Part shown: piece after piece, positions 9,959 to 18,275 of the stretch
Layout: each line of letters starts with the position of its first letter
Position numbering within the stretch: the first letter of the stretch is position 1
NCBI RefSeq assembly: GCF_000832015.1
Contig: NZ_JXCJ01000001.1
Coordinates: 3,246,410 to 3,306,187 of the forward strand
Direction of reading: 5' to 3'
DNA length: 59,778 nucleotides
Source: Gilvimarinus agarilyticus
Lineage (GTDB): Bacteria; Pseudomonadota; Gammaproteobacteria; Pseudomonadales; Cellvibrionaceae
Program-made: the position numbers and the translations under genes
Notes under the pieces: model-generated
Told to the model about the DNA's origin: nothing
The model's database searches: none
Seen by the model: only the letters and a program-made list of their open reading frames with translations

Positions 9959-10802
9959 TGTGATTGTCTCTCGTGACAGAGTGTTTTTTAGCGGCAATGA
10001 TGTTGGCGGCGGTGCCGGCGTTATCTTGCCAAAAATCCATATCCTGGTATTTGGCGAATAAGTCGGGGGGTAAGATTGAGCGACGGGGCTTAAACTCGAC
10101 CTTTTTGCGCACCGAGTGCAACCCACTCACCCCCAGGGCTTTATCAAATTCGTTGTGTTCGTACTCGACTGCGTCAAAGTCGTGGGTAAATACAGGCTCG
10201 CCAATAAACTGATAAACAAGCTCGATGGTGCGGGCCGGGTGCTGAGTTAGCAGGTCGTAGTCAACCAGCAACAGTCGATCAGAAAACTCGCCATAATAAG
10301 CTTCTTTTAACGCCGTCCAGGCGCTGCCCACCGTGCCGCCGGCGTTTATTAAGGCCTCGCAGCGGCTGTAAACGGTTTGGCGGCTGGCGGCATTAAACAT
10401 ACGGCTGTAATCGAACGGGTTTTTGCGGTAGATCATCTCGAAGCTGTCCATAATCCAGGCGGGGTTGCGTACACAACACACCACTTTAAAATCATCGAAC
10501 AGTTCCGCCAGTTGGTGCAAGCGGGCCGTCCAGATTCTGCCGGTATCAAACACGACCTCCTTGTCGGCTTGCTCTTGGTAGTAGGCGTTAAACAGCGCCT
10601 GACAAATACGCTTGCGTTTAGCCTCGTCAAAAAACGAGTAAAATTCACTCCCAGCCCCCATTTGCTCTAACGCACCATTGAGCAGCCCGGCGACCGGGCT
10701 GCTCATGGCGGCGTAAAAACGCGGGTTTTGCCGTAAAATACCCGCGAGCAAGGTAGAGCCCGAGCGCGGCAGGCCGGATATAAAGTGAACGTGTTGTTGC
10801 AT
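9951..10802 (-). CDS. Sulfotransferase family protein
   Basis: A 283-residue protein with the PAPS-binding 5'-phosphosulfate loop near the N terminus (FISGLPRSGSTLLAGIL, about residues 7-23) and a later CVRNPAWIMDSFEM segment matching the 3'-phosphate-binding region. The family moves a sulfuryl group from PAPS to a hydroxyl or amine; the acceptor cannot be read from sequence. It lies between the collar genes and the giant surface protein and overlaps the latter by 8 bases, so it may modify a component of that surface system (inference). No signal peptide is visible, so it should act in the cytoplasm. Confidence 0.85.
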   Translation of the reverse strand: MQQHVHFISGLPRSGSTLLAGILRQNPRFYAAMSSPVAGLLNGALEQMGAGSEFYSFFDEAKRKRICQALFNAYYQEQADKEVVFDTGRIWTARLHQLAELFDDFKVVCCVRNPAWIMDSFEMIYRKNPFDYSRMFNAASRQTVYSRCEALINAGGTVGSAWTALKEAYYGEFSDRLLLVDYDLLTQHPARTIELVYQFIGEPVFTHDFDAVEYEHNEFDKALGVSGLHSVRKKVEFKPRRSILPPDLFAKYQDMDFWQDNAGTAANIIAAKKHSVTRDNHND

Positions 10803-10843
10803 ATAAGCTTTTTACCTATTACCAATGCATTCGCTTAGCGATA

Positions 10844-11383
10844 TTAAGAGCGAGACGGGAAAACCCCCACAGTTGCAATGCAATATTGCGTGGTCAAAAA
10901 GGGTTGACGGTTTTCATGCGGCTGAGAACCACCTGCCGGGGCTAACACGGCGGGCGACATAACTTGGTCCAATGTCTGACTAGCGTCCCCCAAATACTTC
11001 AGGGTACCAGCACCACCGCGTTTATCTTTTGCCAGCACGCTGGTTGACTTAGGGTCACCCGATGCGCCGTCCATATTAAACCCCGTCACCTCATGGTTAT
11101 GAGCGGGTATCTCAGATTCTAATAACGTCACCGAATCTGTACCTTGCCGCTCGCCCTCGCGCCACGCTTGCAGCCCGGGGCCGTGCCCGGCGCTTACCAT
11201 GGCGCGGCCGCGCAAATCAGGAAGAGCAAACGTGCTTCGCCCGTCACCACCATAGGTGGTACCCAGAATAGAAAACAGCGCAGTATTTGATGCGATTGGC
11301 AGCAACTGCCCCTCGCACGCCATCCAACCACGAGGCGCGAAAGTATAAGGCAGCAGCCGGATTTCACCAATAAATGGGTCCAT
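10844..11383 (-). CDS. Phage tail collar domain protein (MdpB-like), third paralogue
   Basis: A 179-residue protein starting FIGEIRLLPYTFAPRGWMACEGQLLPI, the typical start of tail-collar (microcystin-dependent protein, MdpB-like) proteins, followed by the family signatures TTYGGDGRSTFALPDLRGR and a terminal VFPSRS. The family occurs in phage tail fibres and as bacterial tandem copies of unknown function. No signal peptide is visible. ATG 11383 has a strong AAGGAG at good spacing. It is the last of three tandem copies and sits 41 bases before the sulfotransferase. Confidence 0.85.
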   Translation of the reverse strand: MDPFIGEIRLLPYTFAPRGWMACEGQLLPIASNTALFSILGTTYGGDGRSTFALPDLRGRAMVSAGHGPGLQAWREGERQGTDSVTLLESEIPAHNHEVTGFNMDGASGDPKSTSVLAKDKRGGAGTLKYLGDASQTLDQVMSPAVLAPAGGSQPHENRQPFLTTQYCIATVGVFPSRS

Positions 11384-11395
11384 GATTAACTCCTT

Positions 11396-11926
11396 TTAGC
11401 TTCGGCTTGGGTAAATACCGAAAAGACTAATAATGTAGTTGGTTGCCAGGCTCGGCATAATGTTGTTATGGCTTCGGCTTCCCCCTGCACTACCAACCGT
11501 ATTAGCCGTCATGCGCTCAGGCATCCCGGAGGCCGACTCCGCGTCCAGGTAAATATCATCATCTCCGGTAGCAGCAAATAGGGTACCGTTAGGCACGTCA
11601 ATACTGGCAGTAGCCGTAGTAGCTACAAAATTGTGTTTGTGACTTGGCAACTGATTAACGGTTAGGGTTTCGGTCTCGCTGCCAAACTTGGCACCAATAC
11701 GCCTGGCCGTTAAGCCGTTGGCCTGCCCCTCACCCATGGCTACGCGGCCGCGCAAGTCAGGCAATGCGAAGGTCGTCCGACCATCGCCACCAAAGGTGGC
11801 ACCAATCAGTGAAAACAAGGTGTCGTATTCACTGATTGGCAATAAATCGCCATTGCAAAAATGCCAACCACGGGGGGCAAAATTACCGGCAAACGGGCGA
11901 ATTTCCCCAATAAATGATTCACTCAT
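11396..11926 (-). CDS. Phage tail collar domain protein (MdpB-like), second paralogue
   Basis: A 176-residue paralogue of both neighbours: FIGEIRPFAGNFAPRGWHFCNGDLLPI at the start, ATFGGDGRTTFALPDLRGR in the middle and IYPSRS at the end. The stretch between about residues 95 and 150 differs most among the three copies, as expected for an exposed variable tip (inference). ATG 11926 is preceded by GGGAG. It is 12 bases from the third copy and 16 from the first, so the three are surely co-transcribed. Confidence 0.85.
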   Translation of the reverse strand: MSESFIGEIRPFAGNFAPRGWHFCNGDLLPISEYDTLFSLIGATFGGDGRTTFALPDLRGRVAMGEGQANGLTARRIGAKFGSETETLTVNQLPSHKHNFVATTATASIDVPNGTLFAATGDDDIYLDAESASGMPERMTANTVGSAGGSRSHNNIMPSLATNYIISLFGIYPSRS

Positions 11927-11942
11927 AACGTGTGCTCCCTGT

Positions 11943-12440
11943 TTATGACCGCGATGGAAAAATCCCCGCCGTGGCGATGCAATAATTCAACACTAATGAA
12001 GGTTGGATGTTGTTATGTGATTGGCTACCGCCTGAGCTGGTCACCATGTTAGGCGCCAACGGTTGCAGCGCCGATGGCGCTGCATACACTGGCGACTTAG
12101 CAAACACGGCGTTTTGAAATGAGGTTTGGGTGCCGTCCGAGGAGCTCGCGTGCACCAGGTGTGTGTGTTGCGGCATCTGGCTTTCGGTTAAGGTGACCTG
12201 CTCCTGCCCTCCGGCAACTCCCTGTTTGGGGTGAGCGGCCGATGGGTGCACGGGAACGCGCCCTCTAAAATCCGGCAAGGCAAAGGTGGTCGTGCCGTTA
12301 CCACCGTAAGTGGTGCCAATCAACGCAAACAGCGCCTGATTTTGATTGATGGACAAAACTGCCCCATTACACAGCGCCCAGCCCTTTGGGGGCCAATCCC
12401 AGGGAAAGAGCTTAACTTCTCCCACAAAAGGTTCTGACAT
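11943..12440 (-). CDS. Phage tail collar domain protein (MdpB-like), first paralogue
   Basis: A 165-residue tail-collar protein: FVGEVKLFPWDWPPKGWALCNGAVLSI, then TTYGGNGTTTFALPDFRGR, ending IFPSRS. It is the first gene of the minus-strand cluster that runs through two more collar genes, a sulfotransferase, the giant surface protein and the rhomboid. ATG 12440 has a strong AAGGAG at ideal spacing. No capsid, tail-tube, baseplate or lysis gene is nearby, so this is not an ordinary prophage fragment. Confidence 0.85.
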   Translation of the reverse strand: MSEPFVGEVKLFPWDWPPKGWALCNGAVLSINQNQALFALIGTTYGGNGTTTFALPDFRGRVPVHPSAAHPKQGVAGGQEQVTLTESQMPQHTHLVHASSSDGTQTSFQNAVFAKSPVYAAPSALQPLAPNMVTSSGGSQSHNNIQPSLVLNYCIATAGIFPSRS

Positions 12441-12975
12441 GGTTATCTCCTTGATACCTTATTTTTTACCAATCACAGTAAGCACTTTTAGCCAGACTGG
12501 CGTATAAGTCATACGAGAGGTATTGCTTACCCAACACTCGTCAAAGTGTGTAGGTTAAACAGTGCCAGACATGCGCCCCGCAGAGAATTACAAGGGATTA
12601 CAGCGCTGCTCAGAGACCCTGTGGGCATGGCGGTGCCATGGTTATTATCGGCTGCAGGAGCAGAACATTTAGAAATGCAGTGTGAAACGGAGCCATCATA
12701 CTTCCCTGCTACTTTCCTTACTCTAACTCCGAGCGGCTGGAAGCCGTACTTATTGTGACGTAACCACAGTGCTTGTTACCGGCACATTATTTAAATTATT
12801 GTGGCATTGCGATTAACAATACACGTTTAAGCGGTTATACAAACTATCAGGAATAAACGTTAGACAACTATGTCAAGCCCTGAACCACCCCCCTTTTCAG
12901 AGGATAGTTCAAAACCTAGGCAAAGGTAAAGAGTGCATAGTAAGAAGCGCTCAACTTACCTATATCGGCAGGCGC
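12441..12975. other. 535-bp gene-free region upstream of the collar cluster
   Basis: It lies between the end of the YbbP-like gene (minus strand) and the start of the first collar gene (minus strand), so it must hold the cluster's promoter. I see the strong ribosome site at 12445-12452 but no convincing -35/-10 pair. A 70-residue plus-strand frame at 12546-12758 has no recognisable family and low-complexity composition, and I do not call it. The length suggests regulation or a lost gene. Confidence 0.4.
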
Positions 12976-15450
12976 TTATTGCGCCTCACGCAAAATAATC
13001 GCCGGTGGTGTCGATACCGCGCGGCGGCAACTGGCGGTGCCCAGCAGCCCGACCAATACGGCCCCCACCAAGGGTGATGCCAACCAGTACTCGTAGTGTG
13101 GTTGCACCGGGATTTCAAATACATACACCTGCAACCCCAACAGCAGTACCTCGGAGGCTATTACCGCGATGGTGCCGGCTGCTAACCCTAGCAGGGCAAA
13201 CTCTACTAACACGCTGCCCAGCATAAGCCGTCGGCTAGCGCCTAAAGTACGCAACAGCCCTACCTCCTGCTTGCGTGAGTCCAGGCTGCCACTCACCGCC
13301 GCCATCAGCACTAAGCACCCGCCCAGCAGCACCATAATCAACACCAACTGCACACCGTCACTCACCTGAGCGATGATGGTGCGAATTTGGTTGATGATAC
13401 GATCCAGCTCAATCACCACAACGGTGGGGTATTGGGTGAGCAAGGTATTAATAAATTGCTTTTTCTCGGGAGGCAAGTACACACTGGTCATGTACATGGG
13501 CGAGTAATTATCCAGCGCGCCCGGCTCAAAAATAAAGTAAAAGTTCGGTTGCAGTGACTCCCACTGCAAAGTGCGCAAGCTGGCCACTTGCGCCTCGGCC
13601 ACCAGACCACCGATGGAAAACGTCAGCCGATCACCCAGCTCAATACCCAGCCGCTCGGCCACTTCAACCTCGACCGACACGCCCGGCAAGTCAGATGCAT
13701 CGCGGCTCCAGTTGCCCCACCACTGCCCGGCCACCACCTGATTATTATCCGCCAGTTCAGCGCTCCAGGTCAGTTGCGCTTCGCGGTTTAGGGCATCTTG
13801 CGGTTTTGGTTCGCCGTTAATCTCGCTCAGCCGCCCTCTTACCATGGGGTACAGCTGCTCGACCGATAACTGGTTGTCGGTTAATAACTGCTTAAATACG
13901 TCCACGTCTGGCGGGGCGATATTCAACAGAAAATGGTTGGGGGCGTTATCGGGGACTTTGACTTGCCACTCATCAATCAGTGAAGTGCGCACCACGGTCA
14001 GGGTAAGCAGCAACATCATGGCCGTGGCAAACACCACCACCTGCAACACGCTCGCCGCACGGCGGCGCTGAATACTGGCCCAAGCCAAACGCCAATAGCT
14101 GCCGGCCTGGGCGCCCAACTTGCGCCCCACCGCTAACAGGCCGTAGGCCAACCCAACGGCCAGCACCGCCACGACCGTCAACGCAGCAATTACCGTTAGC
14201 GCCAGTTGCAGGTTACGGCTAAACACCGCCACCAAAATAAGCAGCACCACGCTGGCCGCCACCACTTGCCAGACGACCGCACTGGTTTTTACCGCCAGCT
14301 CGGCCCGCAAGACTTTTACCGGGGGCACCGTAGGTAAAAACCACAGCGCCGGCAAGGCAAAACCCAACAGCGATAAAGGCCCGCTGATAAAGCTCATAAA
14401 ATAACTACCGAGCGCCGCCGGCGCCATAGTCACCTGATACAAACGCAGCACTGCTTCGGCCACCAACGCCTGTAGTACACCACCCAACGCCAGCCCCGCA
14501 GCCGACGCCAACAAGGCCAACACCACGAGTTGAGCAACATACAAGTAACGAATTTGCCGCGCCGAGGAGCCGAGGCTTTTAAGCAGCGCCACCGGGGCGA
14601 TGTGCCGCTCGGCAAACTGACGTGCCGCCAACGCAATAGCCACACCGGCAAGCAGTACACCCATAATGGCCGCTAACACCAAAAAACGCCGCCCGGTTTG
14701 CAACGTTCCTTGCAGCCGCCGCTGGGCGTTTTCGATGTCCATTACCTCTTCGTGCTCTGATAATTCGGGCTCCAACCACGTCATAAAATTATTAAGCTCG
14801 GCCGGCACAGCGGCCAACAACCACTGGTACTCGACCCGGCTACCCGGCTGAATCACCTCGGTGCTGGCCAGATCACTCCAGTTCATCATCACCCGCGCGC
14901 CCATCAAGCTAAAAGGGCCACTGCCGTCGGGCTCATCGATAATCACCCGGGTTGCCTGCAACGAACGCTCACCCACTTGCAACGCATCGCCCAGCTCAAT
15001 GCCGAGCAGCGGCAATAACCGCGAATCCACCCACACTTCACCCGGTGCGGGTACGCCGTCGGCGCGCTCAATCAGGTTACTGTCGACGGCAAAAGCGGAT
15101 TGGCTGACATCGATATAGCCGCGTAGCGGATAGTTAGCCTCAACCGCTTTAACCGAGGCCAGGTGCATTTCATCGTCGGCAAACACCATCGAGGCAAAGT
15201 GGGCAACGCGGGTTTGCTGAATGCCCTCGGCCTCGGCCTCACTTTGCCAGGCCGGTTGCGGTAACTGATTACTAGCGACAATTTTATCGGCGCCCAGCAG
15301 TGAGTTACTTTGCTCCAGTAAGGTAGCCTCTAAGCGATCGGTAAAAATGGCAATAGTGCTGACCACCGCCACTGACAACATAATGGCAATGGCGAGCAGT
15401 TTAATTTCGCCGGCGCGCCAATTGCGCCACAACAGCCGTAACGCAAGCAC
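12976..15450 (-). CDS. ybbP: ABC transporter permease, YbbP/FtsX-like
   Basis: An 824-residue inner-membrane protein with the double-FtsX layout of YbbP: an N-terminal membrane helix, a large periplasmic domain (about 45-240), a helix group with the FtsX motif ALLKSLGSSARQIRYLYVAQ, central helices, a second periplasmic domain (about 500-670), then a second FtsX group with LLRTLGASRRLMLGSVL. It pairs with the ATPase gene two bases upstream. Family members typically export or extract envelope lipids or proteins; the substrate is unknown. The length matches E. coli YbbP. Confidence 0.85.
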   Translation of the reverse strand: MLALRLLWRNWRAGEIKLLAIAIMLSVAVVSTIAIFTDRLEATLLEQSNSLLGADKIVASNQLPQPAWQSEAEAEGIQQTRVAHFASMVFADDEMHLASVKAVEANYPLRGYIDVSQSAFAVDSNLIERADGVPAPGEVWVDSRLLPLLGIELGDALQVGERSLQATRVIIDEPDGSGPFSLMGARVMMNWSDLASTEVIQPGSRVEYQWLLAAVPAELNNFMTWLEPELSEHEEVMDIENAQRRLQGTLQTGRRFLVLAAIMGVLLAGVAIALAARQFAERHIAPVALLKSLGSSARQIRYLYVAQLVVLALLASAAGLALGGVLQALVAEAVLRLYQVTMAPAALGSYFMSFISGPLSLLGFALPALWFLPTVPPVKVLRAELAVKTSAVVWQVVAASVVLLILVAVFSRNLQLALTVIAALTVVAVLAVGLAYGLLAVGRKLGAQAGSYWRLAWASIQRRRAASVLQVVVFATAMMLLLTLTVVRTSLIDEWQVKVPDNAPNHFLLNIAPPDVDVFKQLLTDNQLSVEQLYPMVRGRLSEINGEPKPQDALNREAQLTWSAELADNNQVVAGQWWGNWSRDASDLPGVSVEVEVAERLGIELGDRLTFSIGGLVAEAQVASLRTLQWESLQPNFYFIFEPGALDNYSPMYMTSVYLPPEKKQFINTLLTQYPTVVVIELDRIINQIRTIIAQVSDGVQLVLIMVLLGGCLVLMAAVSGSLDSRKQEVGLLRTLGASRRLMLGSVLVEFALLGLAAGTIAVIASEVLLLGLQVYVFEIPVQPHYEYWLASPLVGAVLVGLLGTASCRRAVSTPPAIILREAQ

Positions 15451-15452
15451 GG

Positions 15453-16139
15453 TTATACCTCCACAGCCGGAGCATTGAGCAGCTCACCCGCCGCCATTTG
15501 AATATGACGCTGGCAGCGCCCGGCCAAACGTTGCTCGTGCGTAATAAGCACCAAGGTTGTACCGGTATCGGCGTTTAAGCCAAACAATAAATCGTTAATC
15601 GTGTGCCCAGTGGCGCTGTCGAGATTGCCGGTGGGCTCATCGGCAAACAAAATCTCTGGTTCGCAGGCAAAGGCGCGGGCAATGGCGACCCGCTGTTGCT
15701 CTCCCCCAGACAGCTGCGGGGGGTAATGGCCAAGCCGTTGCGCCAGCCCGACCTTATCAAGATACGTTTTGGCCGATGCCTCGGCACCCTTTTGGCCGCG
15801 CAGCTCTAGGGGTAACATAACGTTTTCAAGCGCGGTTAACCCCGGCAACAACTGAAACGACTGAAACACAAAACCCACATGACGCGCCCTGACCGCGGCA
15901 CGCCCCTCTTCATCGAGCTTGGTTAAATCGTTACCCGCGAGCGAGATGACTCCGGCGCTGGGTACATCCAAGCCGGCCAACAAACCTAATAGCGTAGACT
16001 TACCCGAGCCCGAGGCGCCGGTAATCGCCAGCGACTCACCGGCCGCCACCGTCAGTGAAATATCGTTTAAAATAGTAAGCTCGCCGGCCGCGGTGGTCAC
16101 GGTTTTAACCAAGCCTTGCGCACTGATAATGTTTTGCAT
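15453..16139 (-). CDS. ybbA: ABC transporter ATP-binding protein, YbbA-like
   Basis: A 228-residue ATPase of the LolD/MacB-like family: Walker A GASGSGKST (about 41-49), Q-loop at VFQSFQLLPGLT, signature LSGGEQQRVAIARAFA, Walker B ILFADEPTGNLD and a switch histidine in LITHEQ. It is two bases from the YbbP-like permease, so the two form one exporter. In E. coli ybbA is divergent from tesA; here an MFS gene lies between them. Confidence 0.88.
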   Translation of the reverse strand: MQNIISAQGLVKTVTTAAGELTILNDISLTVAAGESLAITGASGSGKSTLLGLLAGLDVPSAGVISLAGNDLTKLDEEGRAAVRARHVGFVFQSFQLLPGLTALENVMLPLELRGQKGAEASAKTYLDKVGLAQRLGHYPPQLSGGEQQRVAIARAFACEPEILFADEPTGNLDSATGHTINDLLFGLNADTGTTLVLITHEQRLAGRCQRHIQMAAGELLNAPAVEV

Positions 16140-16187
16140 AACACTCGCTCTTTTAACGTAAATATTTATTTAGCTGGCGCTCTGACG

Positions 16188-17495
16188 CTAACCCACTTCA
16201 GGTAAACGATACGCCATAAAGGCGCCTGCGACACCAGCCATCGACAAAGCTAAAATGGCGGCGCCGTAACCCAAGTTACTGGCCAACACCCCACTTGCCC
16301 CCATGAGCAATAGCACCAAACCAATCACACTGTTGCTTACGGCAACATAATCAGTGCGTCGGTTGCCCTCGGCCAGATCAACCACGTAGGTTTTACGCCC
16401 TACCCGCACCCCCTGATGGGCAACGGTCAGTAAGAAGTACAGCAGCGGCAACATAAAAAGTTGGGCCAAACCTACCTCAAATACATCCAGCAGAAACACC
16501 ACAACACCCAGTCCAGCACTGATAATTGCCGCCCATATCATCACGCGGCGGCTAGAGACATCGGCAAAGCGCCCCCAAAAAGGCGCCGAAAGCAAGCTGG
16601 CCAAACCGCTGGCCAGTATAAAATAACCCAATAGCGCACTCTGACCGCTTAGATGTTGCTGCCCTAAAGCAACGTAATAAGGTGCGGTAAGTGCCGAGCA
16701 CAACAACAACGCCCGGGCGATCACAAAACGCCTAAAGGGCGCATCATTGATCAAAATGTTTAAACGCTTTATCGCTTCGGTTAAGGCATTGCCGCCGCCA
16801 CTCACCTCGCCGGCGTACTCCTTAACGCGTAAAAACCAGAAGGCCGCCAGCAACCAAAGCCCACCGGCTAGTATTAACAATAGCGTTGCCGACTTAAGTT
16901 CATTGTCGGAGCCCTGCTGCATTATCAGCACCACCGCTAACACAACGGTCACCAGCCCAGCGGCACTGGCCGACCAGCCGTTTACCCGTCCGCGACGCTT
17001 TTTAGGAATAGTTTTACCCAGGACATCTTTAGCCGCCACCGACGACAGACCTCGCGCCAGTGAAAACACCACCAGCAAACCGACGATGCTAAATCCGGCG
17101 GCGGCACCTTCCAGCAACATAGCGACCGCAGCCATCGCCAACACACATACCCCTTGCAGTAATGCCCCGAGGGACCAGGCGTATTTGCGAATGGGTAACC
17201 GCCTAACATAACTGGCCAGTACCAGTTGCGGCAAGAGCGAACCTGACTCGCGGATAGGCACTAAAAAGCCCAGCAAATAGGCCGGGGCCGCCAGTGACTC
17301 AAGCAGCCAGGGGAGAACAATTTTAGGGTTGGCGCAGGCATCGCCCAGCTTTGATAAAAAATGGGTAAAAATTAAACGTAGAAAATTGCCCGGAACTTCG
17401 TGACAGGCCTCAGGGGCAATGGATTTACACACCCGGGCATCTTCTTCGTTGAGCAGCTTGCGGTATAGCGCCTGGGTAAGTGACGACGACTTCAA
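16188..17495 (-). CDS. Major facilitator superfamily transporter
   Basis: A 435-residue protein with about 11-12 hydrophobic segments and a central charged loop (about 225-245), the layout of an MFS carrier. A region around KTIPKKRRGRVNGWSASAAG resembles the cytoplasmic loops of MFS proteins. No substrate motif can be recognised. The N-terminal 45 residues are hydrophilic and unusually long for the family. It lies 48 bases upstream of ybbA on the same strand and may share its transcript. Confidence 0.75.
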   Translation of the reverse strand: MKSSSLTQALYRKLLNEEDARVCKSIAPEACHEVPGNFLRLIFTHFLSKLGDACANPKIVLPWLLESLAAPAYLLGFLVPIRESGSLLPQLVLASYVRRLPIRKYAWSLGALLQGVCVLAMAAVAMLLEGAAAGFSIVGLLVVFSLARGLSSVAAKDVLGKTIPKKRRGRVNGWSASAAGLVTVVLAVVLIMQQGSDNELKSATLLLILAGGLWLLAAFWFLRVKEYAGEVSGGGNALTEAIKRLNILINDAPFRRFVIARALLLCSALTAPYYVALGQQHLSGQSALLGYFILASGLASLLSAPFWGRFADVSSRRVMIWAAIISAGLGVVVFLLDVFEVGLAQLFMLPLLYFLLTVAHQGVRVGRKTYVVDLAEGNRRTDYVAVSNSVIGLVLLLMGASGVLASNLGYGAAILALSMAGVAGAFMAYRLPEVG

Positions 17496-17632
17496 GGCCT
17501 TCCCCTAGTGATAATCAAAGTGCAGAATACACCATAAGCCGTGCCAGCTCACATATCCACGCCAGACAATTGCCTGCCACTAGCCACTGAGGTAGGCTTG
17601 CCCTTCGCCCTCGTTAATTTCGGAGCCGGCCC

Positions 17633-18271
17633 ATGCGATCACCTGTGTATTATCGTTTTTACCAAGCTGTTTTGGCCTTGGCTCTACTCACCCTAAGCGC
17701 GGTATACGCGCAGGCAAAACCCGCCACAATTGTGGTGCTAGGCGATAGCTTAAGCGCCGGCTACGGCATGGCGTTAAAACAAGGGTGGGTGCAATTATTG
17801 CGCGAGCGCTTAGCACAACAAGACAACACGAGTCGCTATCAGGTTATCAACGCCAGTGTCAGCGGCGAGACGACCCAGGGGGGGCTGAGCCGGCTGGATG
17901 CGTTACTAAAAACTCATCAGCCCGAGATCATTATTGTCGAGTTAGGCGGTAACGATGGGTTGCGCGGTCAACCTATTAAACTGATGCGGCAGAACCTAAC
18001 CGATATTATTAAAAAAGCGCAAGCGGCTAGCGCCACCGTGCTACTGGTGGGCATGCAAATACCGCCCAATTACGGCGCCCGCTATACCCAACTGTTTGCC
18101 AAGGTATACCCGGAACTGGCCGAGCAGCTCAACGTGCCGTTAGTGCCTTTTTTATTAGAGGGCATCGCACTGGAGCCGGAGCTAATGCAAAAAGACGGCA
18201 TCCACGCTAACATGGGCGCTCAGGCCACACTGCTCGACAATGTCTGGCCCTTTTTACAGCCACTGCTTTAA
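17633..18271 (+). CDS. tesA: TesA-type periplasmic thioesterase/lysophospholipase (arylesterase)
   Basis: A 212-residue SGNH hydrolase with a signal peptide (about 1-28, ending YAQAKP). Block I is VVLGDSLSAGYGM (nucleophile Ser about 40), block II has Gly in ASVSGETTQGG, block III is ELGGNDGLRG and block V is DGIHANMGAQ with the catalytic Asp and His. The family hydrolyses acyl esters, acyl-CoA and lysophospholipids in the periplasm. ATG 17633 is preceded by GGAG. It is divergent from the MFS-ybbA-ybbP group and convergent with recJ, stops four bases apart. Confidence 0.9.
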   Translation: MRSPVYYRFYQAVLALALLTLSAVYAQAKPATIVVLGDSLSAGYGMALKQGWVQLLRERLAQQDNTSRYQVINASVSGETTQGGLSRLDALLKTHQPEIIIVELGGNDGLRGQPIKLMRQNLTDIIKKAQAASATVLLVGMQIPPNYGARYTQLFAKVYPELAEQLNVPLVPFLLEGIALEPELMQKDGIHANMGAQATLLDNVWPFLQPLL

Positions 18272-18275
18272 GTTG

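Noticed and set aside
10844-12440. Prophage fragment
   Set aside because: Only tail-collar genes are present; no other phage structural, replication or lysis gene, and the neighbours form a coherent bacterial cluster.
12546-12758. 70-residue plus-strand frame in the gap before the YbbP-like gene
   Set aside because: No recognised family, no clear ribosome site, unlike neighbours in composition.
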